This document shows positions 18,965 to 28,217 of a DNA stretch of 64,000 bases, piece by piece. Both the position numbers and the translations under genes were made by a program. Position 1 is the stretch's first letter, and the number at the start of each line of letters is the position of its first letter. The stretch is taken from contig DGQP01000002.1 of the NCBI GenBank assembly GCA_002400415.1, positions 372,001-436,000 on the forward strand, written 5' to 3'. Under the pieces are notes generated by a model. It made no database searches. It saw only the letters and a list, made by a program, of their open reading frames with translations, and was not told the origin of the DNA. Source of the stretch: Chitinophagaceae bacterium UBA4411. Lineage in GTDB: Bacteria > Bacteroidota > Bacteroidia > Chitinophagales > Chitinophagaceae.

Positions 18965-20254
18965 TTATAAACTCCAGTAAGTTCTGTTATTGATTTTATT
19001 CCGGTAAATCCCTTTCAGATCGGCCACCATACCATGTGATTTGGTGATGCCTGAAAAATAACCATCATCCAATGCTAAATAATCTTTATGTGGCACTGTT
19101 ATGATCACAGCATCATAATCATTGCCCGGATTTTTCACCAGGCCAAAACCATATTCATGCTGTAATTCCTCCGAATCGGCATGGGGATCTTCCACATCCA
19201 CATTTACGTAATAAGATTGAAGAGCTTTCACCACATCCGCCACTTTGGAATTGCGGATGTCACTTACATTTTCTTTGAAAGTGGCCCCTTTTACCAGCAC
19301 TTTGGATGATTTTACATCGCCTGAATTTTTGATAATATGCTGCACCACGGTTTTGGCAACATGCCTGGCCATATTGTCGTTAATATTCCGGCCTGCAAGG
19401 ATTACTTCCGCATCATAACCCAGTTCACTGGCTTTATAGGTCAGGTAATAGGGATCAACACCAATACAATGACCACCAACCAAACCCGGCTGAAATTTTA
19501 AGAAATTCCATTTGGTACCTGCCGCTTCCAGTACCTCATAGGTATTTATATTCATCATATTGAAAATGATGGACAGTTCATTCATAAGGGCAATATTGAG
19601 GTCACGTTGTGTGTTCTCAATGATCTTGGCGGCTTCTGCCACCTTAATAGAAGAAGCCCGGTGTACCCCGGCCATCACAACCAGTTCATATACTTTGGCG
19701 ATCTGATCCAGCGATTCAGCATCACAGCCCGACACCACTTTTACAATACTTGCGAGGGTATGATTTTTATCGCCCGGGTTGATGCGTTCCGGGGAATAAC
19801 CCAGTTTGAAATCAGTGATATTTTTTAATCCGGATAATTTTTCAATAATAGGAAGGCAGTCTTCTTCTGTACAACCCGGGTAAACAGTTGATTCAAAAAC
19901 AACATAATCCCCTTTCTTCACAACTTTACCGATCGTTTCGGATGCCTTTTGTACAGGAATAAGATCCGGCACATTATGTTCATCAACCGGTGTCGGCACC
20001 GCTACAATGAAAAATTTAGCTTCCCGGAGTGCATCCAGAGAATTGGTGAAAGTAATATCACAACCTTCGAAAGCTTCTTTTTCAAGCTCATTGCTGGGAT
20101 CGATCCCGTTTTTCATCAGCTCAATTCTCTTTGCATTGATATCAAAACCGATGACTGATATTTTACGGGCAAATTCGAGAGCAATAGGCAGCCCTACATA
20201 CCCTAATCCTATCACCGCCAGTTTTTCTTTCCTGTCAACCAATTCCTGGTACAT
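18965..20254 (-). CDS. UDP-sugar 6-dehydrogenase of the WecC/TviB/WbpA type
   Basis: A 429-residue NAD-dependent four-electron dehydrogenase that oxidises a UDP-hexose to a UDP-uronic acid. The Rossmann motif VIGLGYVGLP is at 14-23 and the catalytic Cys263 lies in GLVGGHCIGVDPYYL. That HCIGVDPYY form is typical of enzymes acting on UDP-N-acetylglucosamine, UDP-ManNAc or UDP-GalNAc, and differs from the SCFPKD form of UDP-glucose dehydrogenase two genes upstream. The exact N-acetyl sugar is not determined. It lies 15 bases after the decarboxylase gene and one base before rfbC. A capsule or O-antigen role is inferred. Confidence 0.88.
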   Translation of the reverse strand: MYQELVDRKEKLAVIGLGYVGLPIALEFARKISVIGFDINAKRIELMKNGIDPSNELEKEAFEGCDITFTNSLDALREAKFFIVAVPTPVDEHNVPDLIPVQKASETIGKVVKKGDYVVFESTVYPGCTEEDCLPIIEKLSGLKNITDFKLGYSPERINPGDKNHTLASIVKVVSGCDAESLDQIAKVYELVVMAGVHRASSIKVAEAAKIIENTQRDLNIALMNELSIIFNMMNINTYEVLEAAGTKWNFLKFQPGLVGGHCIGVDPYYLTYKASELGYDAEVILAGRNINDNMARHVAKTVVQHIIKNSGDVKSSKVLVKGATFKENVSDIRNSKVADVVKALQSYYVNVDVEDPHADSEELQHEYGFGLVKNPGNDYDAVIITVPHKDYLALDDGYFSGITKSHGMVADLKGIYRNKINNRTYWSL

Positions 20255-20269
20255 CAGATTTATTGAGTT

Positions 20270-21253
20270 TTATTTATTGCTGATAAATTCTTTCGGCTGC
20301 TTATTCCATTCTTCTTTCGGCAGCGAGCTGAAATACTCATAAGTGATCTTCAGCCCCTCACTTCGGGAAACCCTGGGCTCCCAACCAAGAAGTGTTTTTG
20401 CTTTTGTAATATCCGGTTGCCTTTGTTTTGGATCATCAACAGGCAATGGCCTGTAAACAATTTTTACTTTATTCCCTGTGAGAGCCAGTATCTCTTCTGC
20501 AAAGTCTTTTAATGAAATCTCGTTGGGGTTACCAATATTGACCGGCATAGTATAATCACTCAGCAACAACCTGTAAATACCGTCTACAAGATCATCTACG
20601 TAACAAAAACTTCTTGTTTGTGAACCATCTCCAAACACAGTCAGATCTTCTCCCCTTAATGCCTGCCCGATAAATGCAGGTAAAGCTCTTCCGTCATTGA
20701 GCCGCATCCGCGGGCCGTAAGTATTAAATATCCTGACGATCCTTGTATCCACACCGTGGAAAGTATGATAAGCCCTTGTAATCGATTCCATGTACCGTTT
20801 GGCTTCATCATACACTCCTCTCGGGCCTACAGGATTTACATTACCCCAGTATTCTTCCGTTTGCGGATGCACCAGTGGGTCACCATATACTTCGCTGGTG
20901 GAAGCCACCAGCATTCTCGCCTTCTTGGCTTTTGCCAACCCCAAACAATTATGTGTTCCCATCGCACCCACCTTCAGGGTTTGGATGGGAATTTTCAGGT
21001 AATCAATCGGACTGGCAGGAGAAGCAAAATGCATGATATAATCCAGTTGCCCCGGGATATGAATGAACTTGGTTACATCATGATGATAAAATTCAAACTG
21101 TTCAAGTTTGAACAGGTGTTCAATATTCTTCAGGTCGCCGGTAATAAGATTATCCATGCCAATAACATGAAAACCTTCTTTAATAAACCTGTCGCAAAGA
21201 TGTGATCCTAGGAAACCGGCTGCCCCTGTAACAAGTACTCTTTTTTGTTGCAT
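20270..21253 (-). CDS. UDP-glucuronic acid decarboxylase (UDP-xylose synthase type)
   Basis: A 327-residue extended SDR protein. The NAD-binding motif is [12 protein letters not shown] at 8-19, and the catalytic pair is Tyr148/Lys152 in [11 protein letters not shown], with STSEVYGDP upstream. The motif [15 protein letters not shown] stretch and [14 protein letters not shown] match UXS enzymes, which convert UDP-glucuronate to UDP-xylose. It follows the UDP-glucose dehydrogenase gene by seven bases, so substrate supply and use are encoded side by side. A general UDP-glucose epimerase is less likely because of that context and the motif details. Confidence 0.88.
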   Translation of the reverse strand: MQQKRVLVTGAAGFLGSHLCDRFIKEGFHVIGMDNLITGDLKNIEHLFKLEQFEFYHHDVTKFIHIPGQLDYIMHFASPASPIDYLKIPIQTLKVGAMGTHNCLGLAKAKKARMLVASTSEVYGDPLVHPQTEEYWGNVNPVGPRGVYDEAKRYMESITRAYHTFHGVDTRIVRIFNTYGPRMRLNDGRALPAFIGQALRGEDLTVFGDGSQTRSFCYVDDLVDGIYRLLLSDYTMPVNIGNPNEISLKDFAEEILALTGNKVKIVYRPLPVDDPKQRQPDITKAKTLLGWEPRVSRSEGLKITYEYFSSLPKEEWNKQPKEFISNK

Positions 21254-21260
21254 GGATGAC

Positions 21261-22571
21261 TTAGTTTATGGTAGCTCTTCCTACACTTTCGTAATGAAAA
21301 CCCAGGTTTTTCATCATTCCCAGGTCAAATAAGTTACGTCCGTCGAAGATGGCTTTGTTTTTAAGGCTGTTTGTAATCTTTGAAAAATCAGGTGTACGGA
21401 ATTCATTCCATTCCGTAGCAATAATGAGTGCATCTGCATCTTTCAGAGCCGCATACTGGTTTTCAGCATATCCTATTTTATCACCGATCAGTGCTTTCAC
21501 ATTCTTCATAGCTTCAGGATCAAAGGAAGAAACAGTAGCACCCGCTTTCGTCAGTTCTTCAATCATATATAAAGCCGGTGCTTCCCGGATATCATCCGTA
21601 TTGGGTTTAAAAGCTAGTCCCCACAAAGCAAAATGCTTCCCTTTCAGGTCGTTGTTAAAATACTTTTTAATACCGGGCATCAGGTGCAGTTTCTGATCTT
21701 CATTCACTTTCATCACTGCGTTCAATATTTCGAAGTCATATCCCACTTCAGCAGATGATTTGACCAGTGCCTGCACATCTTTGGGAAAACAGCTTCCTCC
21801 ATACCCGATTCCCGGGAACAAAAATCGTTTGCCGATCCTGTCATCACTGCCAATACCACGGCGCACCATATCCACATCAGCTCCCAGCTTTTCACAAAGC
21901 CGGGCAATCTCATTCATGAAAGAAATTTTAGCCGCCAGGAAAGAGTTCGCTGCATACTTAGTCAGTTCAGCAGAACGTTCATCCATAAATATCACCGGGT
22001 TGCCCTGCCGCACAAAAGGAGCATACAGATCACCCATTAATTTCTTAGCTCTTTCAGAAGAAGTTCCGATCACCACCCGATCCGGTTTCATGAAATCTTC
22101 CACCGCTACACCCTCTCTCAAAAATTCGGGGTTACTGACCACGTCAAAAGCAGTTTTCGCATTTTTGGCAACGGCCGCATGCACTTTTTCTGCCGTCCCA
22201 ACAGGCACGGTACTTTTATCAATGATGACTTTATAATCAGTAAGGATCTTTCCAAGGTCTTCGGCTACACCCAGTACATATTTCAGGTCGGCAGAACCAT
22301 CTTCTCCCGGCGGTGTGGGTAATGCAAGGAAAATAACTTCAGCTTCTTTCACACCCGCTGCCAGGTCAGTAGTAAAATATAATCGTTCTTCTTTCAGGTT
22401 ACGGAGAAATAATTTCTCAAGACCGGGTTCGTAAATGGTGATCTCACCATTCTTCAGCTTGTTTACCTTATTGCTGTCAATATCAACACAAGTGACATTG
22501 TTGCCTGTCTCGGCAAAGCAGGTTCCGGTTACAAGGCCTACATAGCCCGTTCCAACAACTGCAATTTTCAT
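21261..22571 (-). CDS. ugd: UDP-glucose 6-dehydrogenase
   Basis: Oxidises UDP-glucose to UDP-glucuronate with two NAD+. The 436-residue protein opens [21 protein letters not shown], has the substrate-binding EFLREG motif and the catalytic Cys261 in [14 protein letters not shown]. Length and motifs match bacterial Ugd/TuaD. It is the second gene of the minus-strand operon, 19 bases after the aminotransferase gene and seven bases before the UDP-glucuronate decarboxylase gene, for which it makes the substrate. Confidence 0.95.
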   Translation of the reverse strand: MKIAVVGTGYVGLVTGTCFAETGNNVTCVDIDSNKVNKLKNGEITIYEPGLEKLFLRNLKEERLYFTTDLAAGVKEAEVIFLALPTPPGEDGSADLKYVLGVAEDLGKILTDYKVIIDKSTVPVGTAEKVHAAVAKNAKTAFDVVSNPEFLREGVAVEDFMKPDRVVIGTSSERAKKLMGDLYAPFVRQGNPVIFMDERSAELTKYAANSFLAAKISFMNEIARLCEKLGADVDMVRRGIGSDDRIGKRFLFPGIGYGGSCFPKDVQALVKSSAEVGYDFEILNAVMKVNEDQKLHLMPGIKKYFNNDLKGKHFALWGLAFKPNTDDIREAPALYMIEELTKAGATVSSFDPEAMKNVKALIGDKIGYAENQYAALKDADALIIATEWNEFRTPDFSKITNSLKNKAIFDGRNLFDLGMMKNLGFHYESVGRATIN

Positions 22572-22590
22572 AGATTAATTATTAAATGGT

Positions 22591-23721
22591 TTATTGGTTT
22601 ACGAATTCTAAAATTGCCGAGCATATGAAATTCAGTTGCTCTTCATCCAGTTCTGTATGGATCGGGAAAGAGATCACTCTTTCCGTTAGCCAATCCGTCA
22701 CGGGCATCTCGTTGGATGCGACATTAAATTGCTCAAACATTTTCTGCTTATGCCCCGGCACCGGGTAATAAATCATCGCCGGTATCTTACGTTCTGCCAG
22801 GTATTCCTTTAACCCGTTCCGGTCCGCTCCCTCCAGCAACACCGTATATTGATGAAAAACATGGTTAGAATAAGCAGCCCGGTAAGGGGTGGTGATTTTG
22901 GGATTCCCGGCAAAGGCTTTGTCATAAAAACCGGCTGCCTTCCTCCGGACGGCGGCATACTCATCCAGGTGCTGCAATTTGATATTCAAAATCGCTGCCT
23001 GTATTGAATCCAGCCGGCTGTTACAGCCGACCACATCATGATAATATTGCCTGCTTTGTCCGTGATTAGCCACCATTTTCATTTTAGCGGCAAGTTCATC
23101 GTCGTTGGTAAATATAGCACCGCCATCGCCAAAAGCCCCCAGGTTTTTTGAGGGATAAAAAGAAGTGGCGCCAATATGCCCGATAGAACCTGTTTTCTTT
23201 GTTGTGCCGTCTGAAAAAGTATAATCACAACCAATGGCCTGGGCATTATCCTCGATTACATACAGGTTATACTTTTTGGCAATTGCCATAATCTCTTCCA
23301 TCGGCGCTGCATGACCGTATAAATGAACAGGAACAATCGCTTTTGTTTTTGGGGTAATCGCTTTTTCAAGTGCGGTGGGGTCAATACAAAAAGTTTTGGC
23401 ATCCACTTCCACAAAAACAGGAGTCAGGCGCAACAAGGCAATTACTTCTGTAGTAGCAATGTAGGTGAATGAAGGCGTGATCACTTCATCACCCGGCTGT
23501 AGTCCAAGTGCCATCATCGCTATTTGCAAAGCATCAGTTCCGTTGGCACAGGGAATAGTATGCCTGACACCCAGGTAGGAGGATAAGGAAGCCGCAAAAT
23601 CCTGCACTGGTTTCCCGTTAATAAAGGCCGAACTCTCCATTACTTCCAGGACAGCTTTATCGACTTCAGTTTTGATTTTCTGGTACTGGGTTTTGGTATC
23701 AACCATCTGGATAGGCCGCAT
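22591..23721 (-). CDS. DegT/DnrJ/EryC1/StrS-family sugar aminotransferase
   Basis: A 376-residue PLP-dependent aminotransferase acting on a nucleotide-linked keto sugar. The PLP lysine is Lys192 in SFYPSKNLGAFGDGG; the aspartate partner is in VIEDNAQAIG. The C-terminal half has the MIYYPVPGHKQKMF block shared with WbpE/WlbC-like enzymes, which make 3-amino UDP-uronic acids. A UDP-N-acetylsugar dehydrogenase three genes downstream would fit that pathway, but the needed oxidoreductase and acetyltransferase are not visible here, so the product is uncertain. It is the first gene of the six-gene sugar operon. Confidence 0.88.
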   Translation of the reverse strand: MRPIQMVDTKTQYQKIKTEVDKAVLEVMESSAFINGKPVQDFAASLSSYLGVRHTIPCANGTDALQIAMMALGLQPGDEVITPSFTYIATTEVIALLRLTPVFVEVDAKTFCIDPTALEKAITPKTKAIVPVHLYGHAAPMEEIMAIAKKYNLYVIEDNAQAIGCDYTFSDGTTKKTGSIGHIGATSFYPSKNLGAFGDGGAIFTNDDELAAKMKMVANHGQSRQYYHDVVGCNSRLDSIQAAILNIKLQHLDEYAAVRRKAAGFYDKAFAGNPKITTPYRAAYSNHVFHQYTVLLEGADRNGLKEYLAERKIPAMIYYPVPGHKQKMFEQFNVASNEMPVTDWLTERVISFPIHTELDEEQLNFICSAILEFVNQ

Positions 23722-23787
23722 GGGTAACTATTTGCGTTTAAAGTGTCGCAAAAATAGTAAAATACAGGTAGTTTCCTCTAATGCTTT

Positions 23788-23795
23788 TACTTTTG
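23788..23795 (+). promoter_or_regulatory. Bacteroidota -7 box upstream of waaA
   Basis: TACTTTTG matches TAnnTTTG and lies 22 bases before the proposed TTG start of waaA. No convincing -33 element is visible. Confidence 0.35.
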
Positions 23796-23817
23796 CCCGG
23801 TATTTAAAATCAATGGC

Positions 23818-25092
23818 TTGAGCGTCTTTTTTTACAACATATTTCTTTTTCTTTTCCGGCTGGGTACTCACCTGGCGGCACCCTTTAACGCTAAAGCAAA
23901 AAAATGGGTGACCGGGCGAAAGAATATCTTTCAAAAACTGGAAGCTGCAATTCCGGCACACGAAAAGATCGTGTGGATGCATTGTGCTTCGCTCGGAGAA
24001 TTTGAACAGGGCCGCCCCCTGCTCGAGGAAATGAAACAACAGTACCCTTCCTATAAATTCCTGCTGACTTTTTTCTCTCCCTCAGGCTATGAAGTAAGAA
24101 AAGACTATGATGGCGCCGACTGGGTCTTTTACCTGCCCTTAGACGGAGCCCGCAACGCCAAACGTTTCCTGGAGATCGTTCATCCGTCGCTGGTCATCTT
24201 TGTAAAATATGAGTTCTGGTTTTATTATCTGAAAAAAATCAAATACCGGGATATTCCCCTGCTGTTAGTTTCTGCTCTTTTCCGGAAAGATATGTCCTTC
24301 TTTAAATGGTACGGAGCCATACAGCGAAAAATGCTGTCGAGGTTTGACCATCTTTTTGTTCAAACTCCGGCATCAAAAAAACTGGTTGATGAAATCGGCC
24401 TGGCAAATACCTGCACTGTATCCGGCGATACAAGGTTTGACAGGGTGATTGAGATTGCTGAACAATTCAAAGCCATCAATGGCATTGACCAGTTTATCCA
24501 AAACAGCAAGATCGTTGTTGCCGGCAGCACCTGGCCGGAAGATGAGGAGGTTTTGCAAAAAGCTTTTACCAGCATTAGTGTCCAACCGCTGAAACTGATC
24601 CTTGCCCCGCATGAAATCAATGAGAAACACCTGGCAGAGATTGAGAAATTGTTTCCCGGCTCCATACGTTATTCACAACTACCGGCCACCGGCTCAGAAC
24701 TGAAGGCCTCTAATTGTCTTATTATTGATAATGTGGGTATGTTATCTAAATTGTATAAGTATGCTGATATCGCCTATATCGGAGGTGGTTTAAAATCAAA
24801 TGGCGTTCATAATGTGCTGGAAGCAGCGGTCTATAACAAGATTGTTTTATTCGGGCCTTATTTTTATAAATATACAGAGGCAACAGGGCTGGTGCAGGCC
24901 GGCGGTGCTATCTCTTTTACTGATGAAAAGAAAGACGGCGTATTGCTGCGGCAATTAATTGAAGCTTTGCTGACCGATAACGCTGAGTATACATTCAGGT
25001 GCAGGGCAGCAGGAGATTATGTGCGATCCAATAAAGGCGCTACCAAAAAGATTCTTGATTTCATTCAGGAGAAACGTCTTTTGACCAGCTGA
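23818..25092 (+). CDS. waaA: 3-deoxy-D-manno-octulosonic acid (Kdo) transferase
   Basis: Transfers Kdo from CMP-Kdo to lipid A precursor at the cytoplasmic face of the inner membrane. The 424-residue protein starts with a membrane-anchoring segment (FFYNIFLFLFRLG) and has the catalytic Glu61 in CASLGEFEQGRP. The C-terminal GT-B half has the AYIGGGLKSNGVHNVLEA nucleotide-sugar site. The start is a TTG; the nearby ATG at 23813 is in another frame and runs into a stop at once. The 3' end overlaps the convergent hypothetical gene by 28 bases. Whether it adds one or two Kdo residues cannot be read. Confidence 0.93.
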   Translation: MSVFFYNIFLFLFRLGTHLAAPFNAKAKKWVTGRKNIFQKLEAAIPAHEKIVWMHCASLGEFEQGRPLLEEMKQQYPSYKFLLTFFSPSGYEVRKDYDGADWVFYLPLDGARNAKRFLEIVHPSLVIFVKYEFWFYYLKKIKYRDIPLLLVSALFRKDMSFFKWYGAIQRKMLSRFDHLFVQTPASKKLVDEIGLANTCTVSGDTRFDRVIEIAEQFKAINGIDQFIQNSKIVVAGSTWPEDEEVLQKAFTSISVQPLKLILAPHEINEKHLAEIEKLFPGSIRYSQLPATGSELKASNCLIIDNVGMLSKLYKYADIAYIGGGLKSNGVHNVLEAAVYNKIVLFGPYFYKYTEATGLVQAGGAISFTDEKKDGVLLRQLIEALLTDNAEYTFRCRAAGDYVRSNKGATKKILDFIQEKRLLTS

Positions 25093-25757
25093 TCAAAATG
25101 CTGCACGGTGGTATTGTTATTACTCCAGCCGATCTTTACCTTCAGTTCCCGGCTGATCCAATACTCTGCTTCCGGGTAAATATTAAAACTGTTGATTGTT
25201 TTGATACTGCGTTCATACATGGCTTCATCACCCCGGAAAAGCTCATTGATGAATAAAAACCTGTCGTTAATTCCAATAGCCTTACGTAAATCTTTGATGG
25301 GTGTTTCTTTCAGCACTTCCACCAGTTCCGTTTTTCCCTGTTTCAGTTTATCGTTCAATGATTCCTGTTGCGAACCGGCGTCATTTACTTCTTTGGGCTG
25401 GTGTGACAAAGTAGGTATCTCGGTCATCGGATCAAAGAGCATATCGAGCTGGCCGTTTTTCTGAACAACAGATATAGCGCCTTCATCCACCAGCAATGTT
25501 TCTTTTACTTCCTTCACAACTGGTATTTCTTCCGGTGCAGGCTGGGGAGCAAATTTTTCATATTGTTGTGCCGGTACATTAATGGAAGCCGGCATCATAA
25601 CGGCCACTTTGGAAGTGCCCAGCGTCTTCGGACCGGGAGCCTGCATCCTGGCAATTTCCTGCTGGAGCAGCTGAACCGTTCTTTGTAACTGGCCGGGGTC
25701 AGCTTTCTGATCAAATTGTTCTTTAAGTTGATGTATCAGTGCTTCTATTCGTTCCAT
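25065..25757 (-). CDS. Conserved Bacteroidota protein of unknown function, N-terminal coiled coil
   Basis: A 230-residue soluble protein. Residues 1-40 have heptad spacing (RIEALIHQLKEQF...LQRTVQLLQQEI) and should form a coiled coil. Residues 45-150 are a low-complexity, Pro/Glu/Val-rich linker. The C-terminal ~70 residues (KDLRKAIGINDRFLFINELF, then RSIKTIN and a Trp-containing end) look like the conserved core that I have seen in Bacteroidota proteins without an assigned function. Its 3' end overlaps waaA by 28 bases on the opposite strand. It is divergent from tdk. No enzymatic motif is visible. Confidence 0.75.
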   Translation of the reverse strand: MERIEALIHQLKEQFDQKADPGQLQRTVQLLQQEIARMQAPGPKTLGTSKVAVMMPASINVPAQQYEKFAPQPAPEEIPVVKEVKETLLVDEGAISVVQKNGQLDMLFDPMTEIPTLSHQPKEVNDAGSQQESLNDKLKQGKTELVEVLKETPIKDLRKAIGINDRFLFINELFRGDEAMYERSIKTINSFNIYPEAEYWISRELKVKIGWSNNNTTVQHFDQLVKRRFS

Positions 25758-25850
25758 TGTGCTACTTTTGGCCGCCTGTCGGGGTGGATTGAAATTACAA
25801 ATACTTTACCAGAATACTTATTAAGAAATAAGGAAAAATAAATCTTAACA

Positions 25851-26417
25851 ATGTTTATTGAACCGAATATAAGTGGTGAACGCCGCGGGTGGATTGAAGT
25901 GATCTGCGGCTCCATGTTCAGCGGCAAGACAGAAGAACTGATCCGCCGCCTGAAAAGGGTGAAGATCGCTAACCAGAAAGTGGAGATATTCAAACCGGCA
26001 ATTGATATCAGGTATGATGAAGTAAAAATCGTGTCGCATGATACCAATGCAATTCAATCCACCCCGATTGATAATTCCCAGAAGATACTGCTGATGGCCA
26101 ATGACGTGGATGTGATCGGTATTGATGAAGCCCAGTTCTTTGATGAGGAAATTGCCAATGTTTGTGATGAACTTGCCTACAAAGGAATCCGGGTCATTGT
26201 GGCAGGCCTGGATATGGATTATCTTGGTAAACCATTTGGCCAGATGCCCTTTATAATGGCCAAAGCTGATTATGTAACCAAGCTTCACGCCATTTGTATG
26301 CAATGTGGTAATATCGCTAATTACTCCTATCGTAAGATTCCAAATGAAGACCAGGTGATGCTGGGCGCAACAGATGCTTATGAACCCCGTTGCCGGAAAT
26401 GCTATAACGAAAAATGA
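25851..26417 (+). CDS. tdk: Thymidine kinase (type II)
   Basis: Phosphorylates thymidine with ATP in nucleotide salvage. The 188-residue protein has the P-loop [11 protein letters not shown] at 20-30, the Walker B-like IDEAQFF at 90-96 and the lasso loop [13 protein letters not shown] structural zinc site is given by CMQC at 148-151 and CRKC near the C-terminus. Length and motifs are typical of the TK1-like family. The ccmB start codon follows one base after its stop, so the two are probably translated from one message although functionally unrelated. Confidence 0.96.
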   Translation: MFIEPNISGERRGWIEVICGSMFSGKTEELIRRLKRVKIANQKVEIFKPAIDIRYDEVKIVSHDTNAIQSTPIDNSQKILLMANDVDVIGIDEAQFFDEEIANVCDELAYKGIRVIVAGLDMDYLGKPFGQMPFIMAKADYVTKLHAICMQCGNIANYSYRKIPNEDQVMLGATDAYEPRCRKCYNEK

Positions 26418-26418
26418 T

Positions 26419-27075
26419 ATGACTGCTTTTCGACAGATATATACTCTCTTTAAAAAAGACCTTCTGCTGGAAGTGAGACAGCAATACAGTTTTTACGGCA
26501 TTTTGCTGTATATCGGGGCCACCATCTTTGTTTTGTATATGGCAATCAATGAGCCGGAAGCCAAAGTATGGAACGGCCTTTTCTGGGTCATCCAGTTGTT
26601 TATCTGTATCAATGCCGTGGCCAAAAGTTTCTTACAGGAAAGCCGTGGCCGTATGCTTTATTTTTATTCTATAGCCAGCCCCAGAGATTTTGTTTTGGCA
26701 AAACTGCTATTCAACTCACTCCTGATGCTGGCCATGAGCATGCTGAGCCTTTTATTATTCAGTCTTTTTTTAGGCAGCCCTATTAATAAAGCAGGCCCGT
26801 TCATAGGACTGGTCTTACTTGGCGGCTGGAGCCTGAGCCTTGTATTTACTTTTTTAGCTGCTATTGCTGCTAAAGCGCAACAGAATGCCGCCATCATGGC
26901 CGTGCTGGGGTTCCCCATCATTTTACCCCAGTTATTATTGCTGATGCGTTTATCCAATGCCGCCTTTGCTCCCCTGTTAACCATTCCCCTCAATACAGTA
27001 TTATTATTAGTAGCTCTTGACTTAATGGTTATCCTGCTTGCGGTTATTCTCTTTCCGTTTCTCTGGAAAGACTGA
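26419..27075 (+). CDS. ccmB: Heme exporter / cytochrome c maturation membrane protein CcmB
   Basis: A 218-residue protein with about six membrane segments, homologous to the permease subunit of the CcmAB ABC transporter of cytochrome c maturation System I. The cytoplasmic N-terminus FRQIYTLFKKDLLLEVRQQY and the FLQESRGRMLYFYSIASPRD loop are typical of the family. The start at 26419 is used because it begins this conserved region; the reading frame extends 45 bases upstream inside tdk. It is followed 129 bases later by ccmC and a ccmD-like gene. No ccmA is in the window. Confidence 0.9.
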   Translation: MTAFRQIYTLFKKDLLLEVRQQYSFYGILLYIGATIFVLYMAINEPEAKVWNGLFWVIQLFICINAVAKSFLQESRGRMLYFYSIASPRDFVLAKLLFNSLLMLAMSMLSLLLFSLFLGSPINKAGPFIGLVLLGGWSLSLVFTFLAAIAAKAQQNAAIMAVLGFPIILPQLLLLMRLSNAAFAPLLTIPLNTVLLLVALDLMVILLAVILFPFLWKD

Positions 27076-27138
27076 TCCATTCACGTGCCCGTAAGATGTG
27101 TAAACGCAACATCATGTCTCAACAGTAATGTTCTTCTG

Positions 27139-27167
27139 TTTGATATTCTTATTTCCCCTTATTTTTG
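27139..27167 (+). promoter_or_regulatory. Promoter of ccmC-ccmD
   Basis: TTTG at 27139-27142 and TATTTTTG at 27160-27167, 17 bases apart, match the Bacteroidota TTTG / TAnnTTTG promoter. The ccmC ATG lies 38 bases downstream. Confidence 0.6.
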
Positions 27168-27204
27168 CTTCACTTTAGCCTGTAAGCCTTCTTTTGGCTG
27201 CCCA

Positions 27205-27918
27205 ATGAGCTACGAAAAAAACTATATGTACAAGTCCTGGTGGAAGATCGTAAGTGTTATCTTGTTAGTATATACATTTACTGCCGGCCTTCTCACGGAA
27301 GTGCCCCGTCTCCCCGCCCTCCAGGAAACAATCCGCAATTTGTATTTCCATGTCTGTATGTGGTTTGCCATGATGATCCTGTTTACCATTTCTGTGGTAA
27401 ATGCGGTCCGGTACCTGCGTACTTTTAATCATAAATATGATATATATGCCCGCCAGTATGCCGTAGTGGGTATTGTTATGGGCATTCTTGGTTATGTAAC
27501 CGGTGCGATCTGGATGAGTTATACCTGGGCCGATCCGAATAACCCGGCCTTTGAATCTTTCAGCGCCCTTGCAAGAGAACCTAAGTTGATCGGGGCAGCG
27601 ATTGGTCTGCTGATCTATTTTGCCTACCTGGTGCTCCGTGATTCTATTAATGATATGGATAAGCGGGCAAGGATCAGTGCCGTGTACAACATTTTTGCAT
27701 ATGCGATGCTTTTCCCGTCTATCTGGATCCTCCCAAGAATTTTACCGAGCCTTCACCCGGGACGGGAAGGAAACCCTGCACTTAATACAAGCGATATAGA
27801 TAGCAGCATGCGGATTGTTTTTTATCCTGCCGTTATCGGCTGGACTTTATTAGCAGTCTGGATCACCACTATCAAAATACGGCTGAGCTTACTTAAAGAA
27901 AAAAAGATGATGCAATGA
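27205..27918 (+). CDS. ccmC: Heme-handling cytochrome c maturation protein CcmC/CcsA-type
   Basis: A 237-residue protein with about six membrane helices. It has conserved histidines (RNLYFHVCMWFAMM and LPSLHPGREG) that would ligand heme, and a tryptophan-containing periplasmic loop (GAIWMSYTWADPNNP), a variant of the WWD motif by which CcmC, CcmF and CcsA bind heme. The ATG at 27205 is chosen because the conserved N-terminal helix follows it; 40 upstream codons look non-coding. The stop overlaps the ccmD-like start by four bases. The role is to present heme to the chaperone CcmE or directly to apocytochrome c. Confidence 0.9.
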   Translation: MSYEKNYMYKSWWKIVSVILLVYTFTAGLLTEVPRLPALQETIRNLYFHVCMWFAMMILFTISVVNAVRYLRTFNHKYDIYARQYAVVGIVMGILGYVTGAIWMSYTWADPNNPAFESFSALAREPKLIGAAIGLLIYFAYLVLRDSINDMDKRARISAVYNIFAYAMLFPSIWILPRILPSLHPGREGNPALNTSDIDSSMRIVFYPAVIGWTLLAVWITTIKIRLSLLKEKKMMQ

Positions 27919-28130
27919 GTATTCTTAAAAAGATAACACTGCTTTTGACCGTACTATTGTTGTCTGTTACCAGCTTTGCACAGGATAAGCCGGTGGAAAT
28001 GGCCGACCAGATGCGCGGTAACGGGAGGATATATGTGGTGGTTGCCGTTATGCTGACCATCCTGATTGGTTTGGTGCTTTATGTGGTACGGCTTGACCGC
28101 AAGATCAGCAAACTGGAAAAAGAAAATTGA
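27915..28130 (+). CDS. ccmD: Small CcmD-family membrane protein
   Basis: A 71-residue protein with a signal-like hydrophobic N-terminus (KITLLLTVLLLSVTSFAQ), one membrane helix at about 38-58 and a short charged cytoplasmic tail (RLDRKISKLEKEN). This size and layout match CcmD-like proteins, which bind CcmC and aid release of holo-CcmE. The name rests mainly on position: it overlaps the ccmC stop by four bases (ATGA). Sequence conservation in this family is low, so similarity alone would not prove the assignment. Confidence 0.75.
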   Translation: MSILKKITLLLTVLLLSVTSFAQDKPVEMADQMRGNGRIYVVVAVMLTILIGLVLYVVRLDRKISKLEKEN

Positions 28131-28217
28131 TCTCCCTTCATGAAATGATGCCCTGCCTCACAGGTATTATTTCTGCTTATATCAACGATTGCAAATTGCT
28201 AAATTAAATTTCAACTC

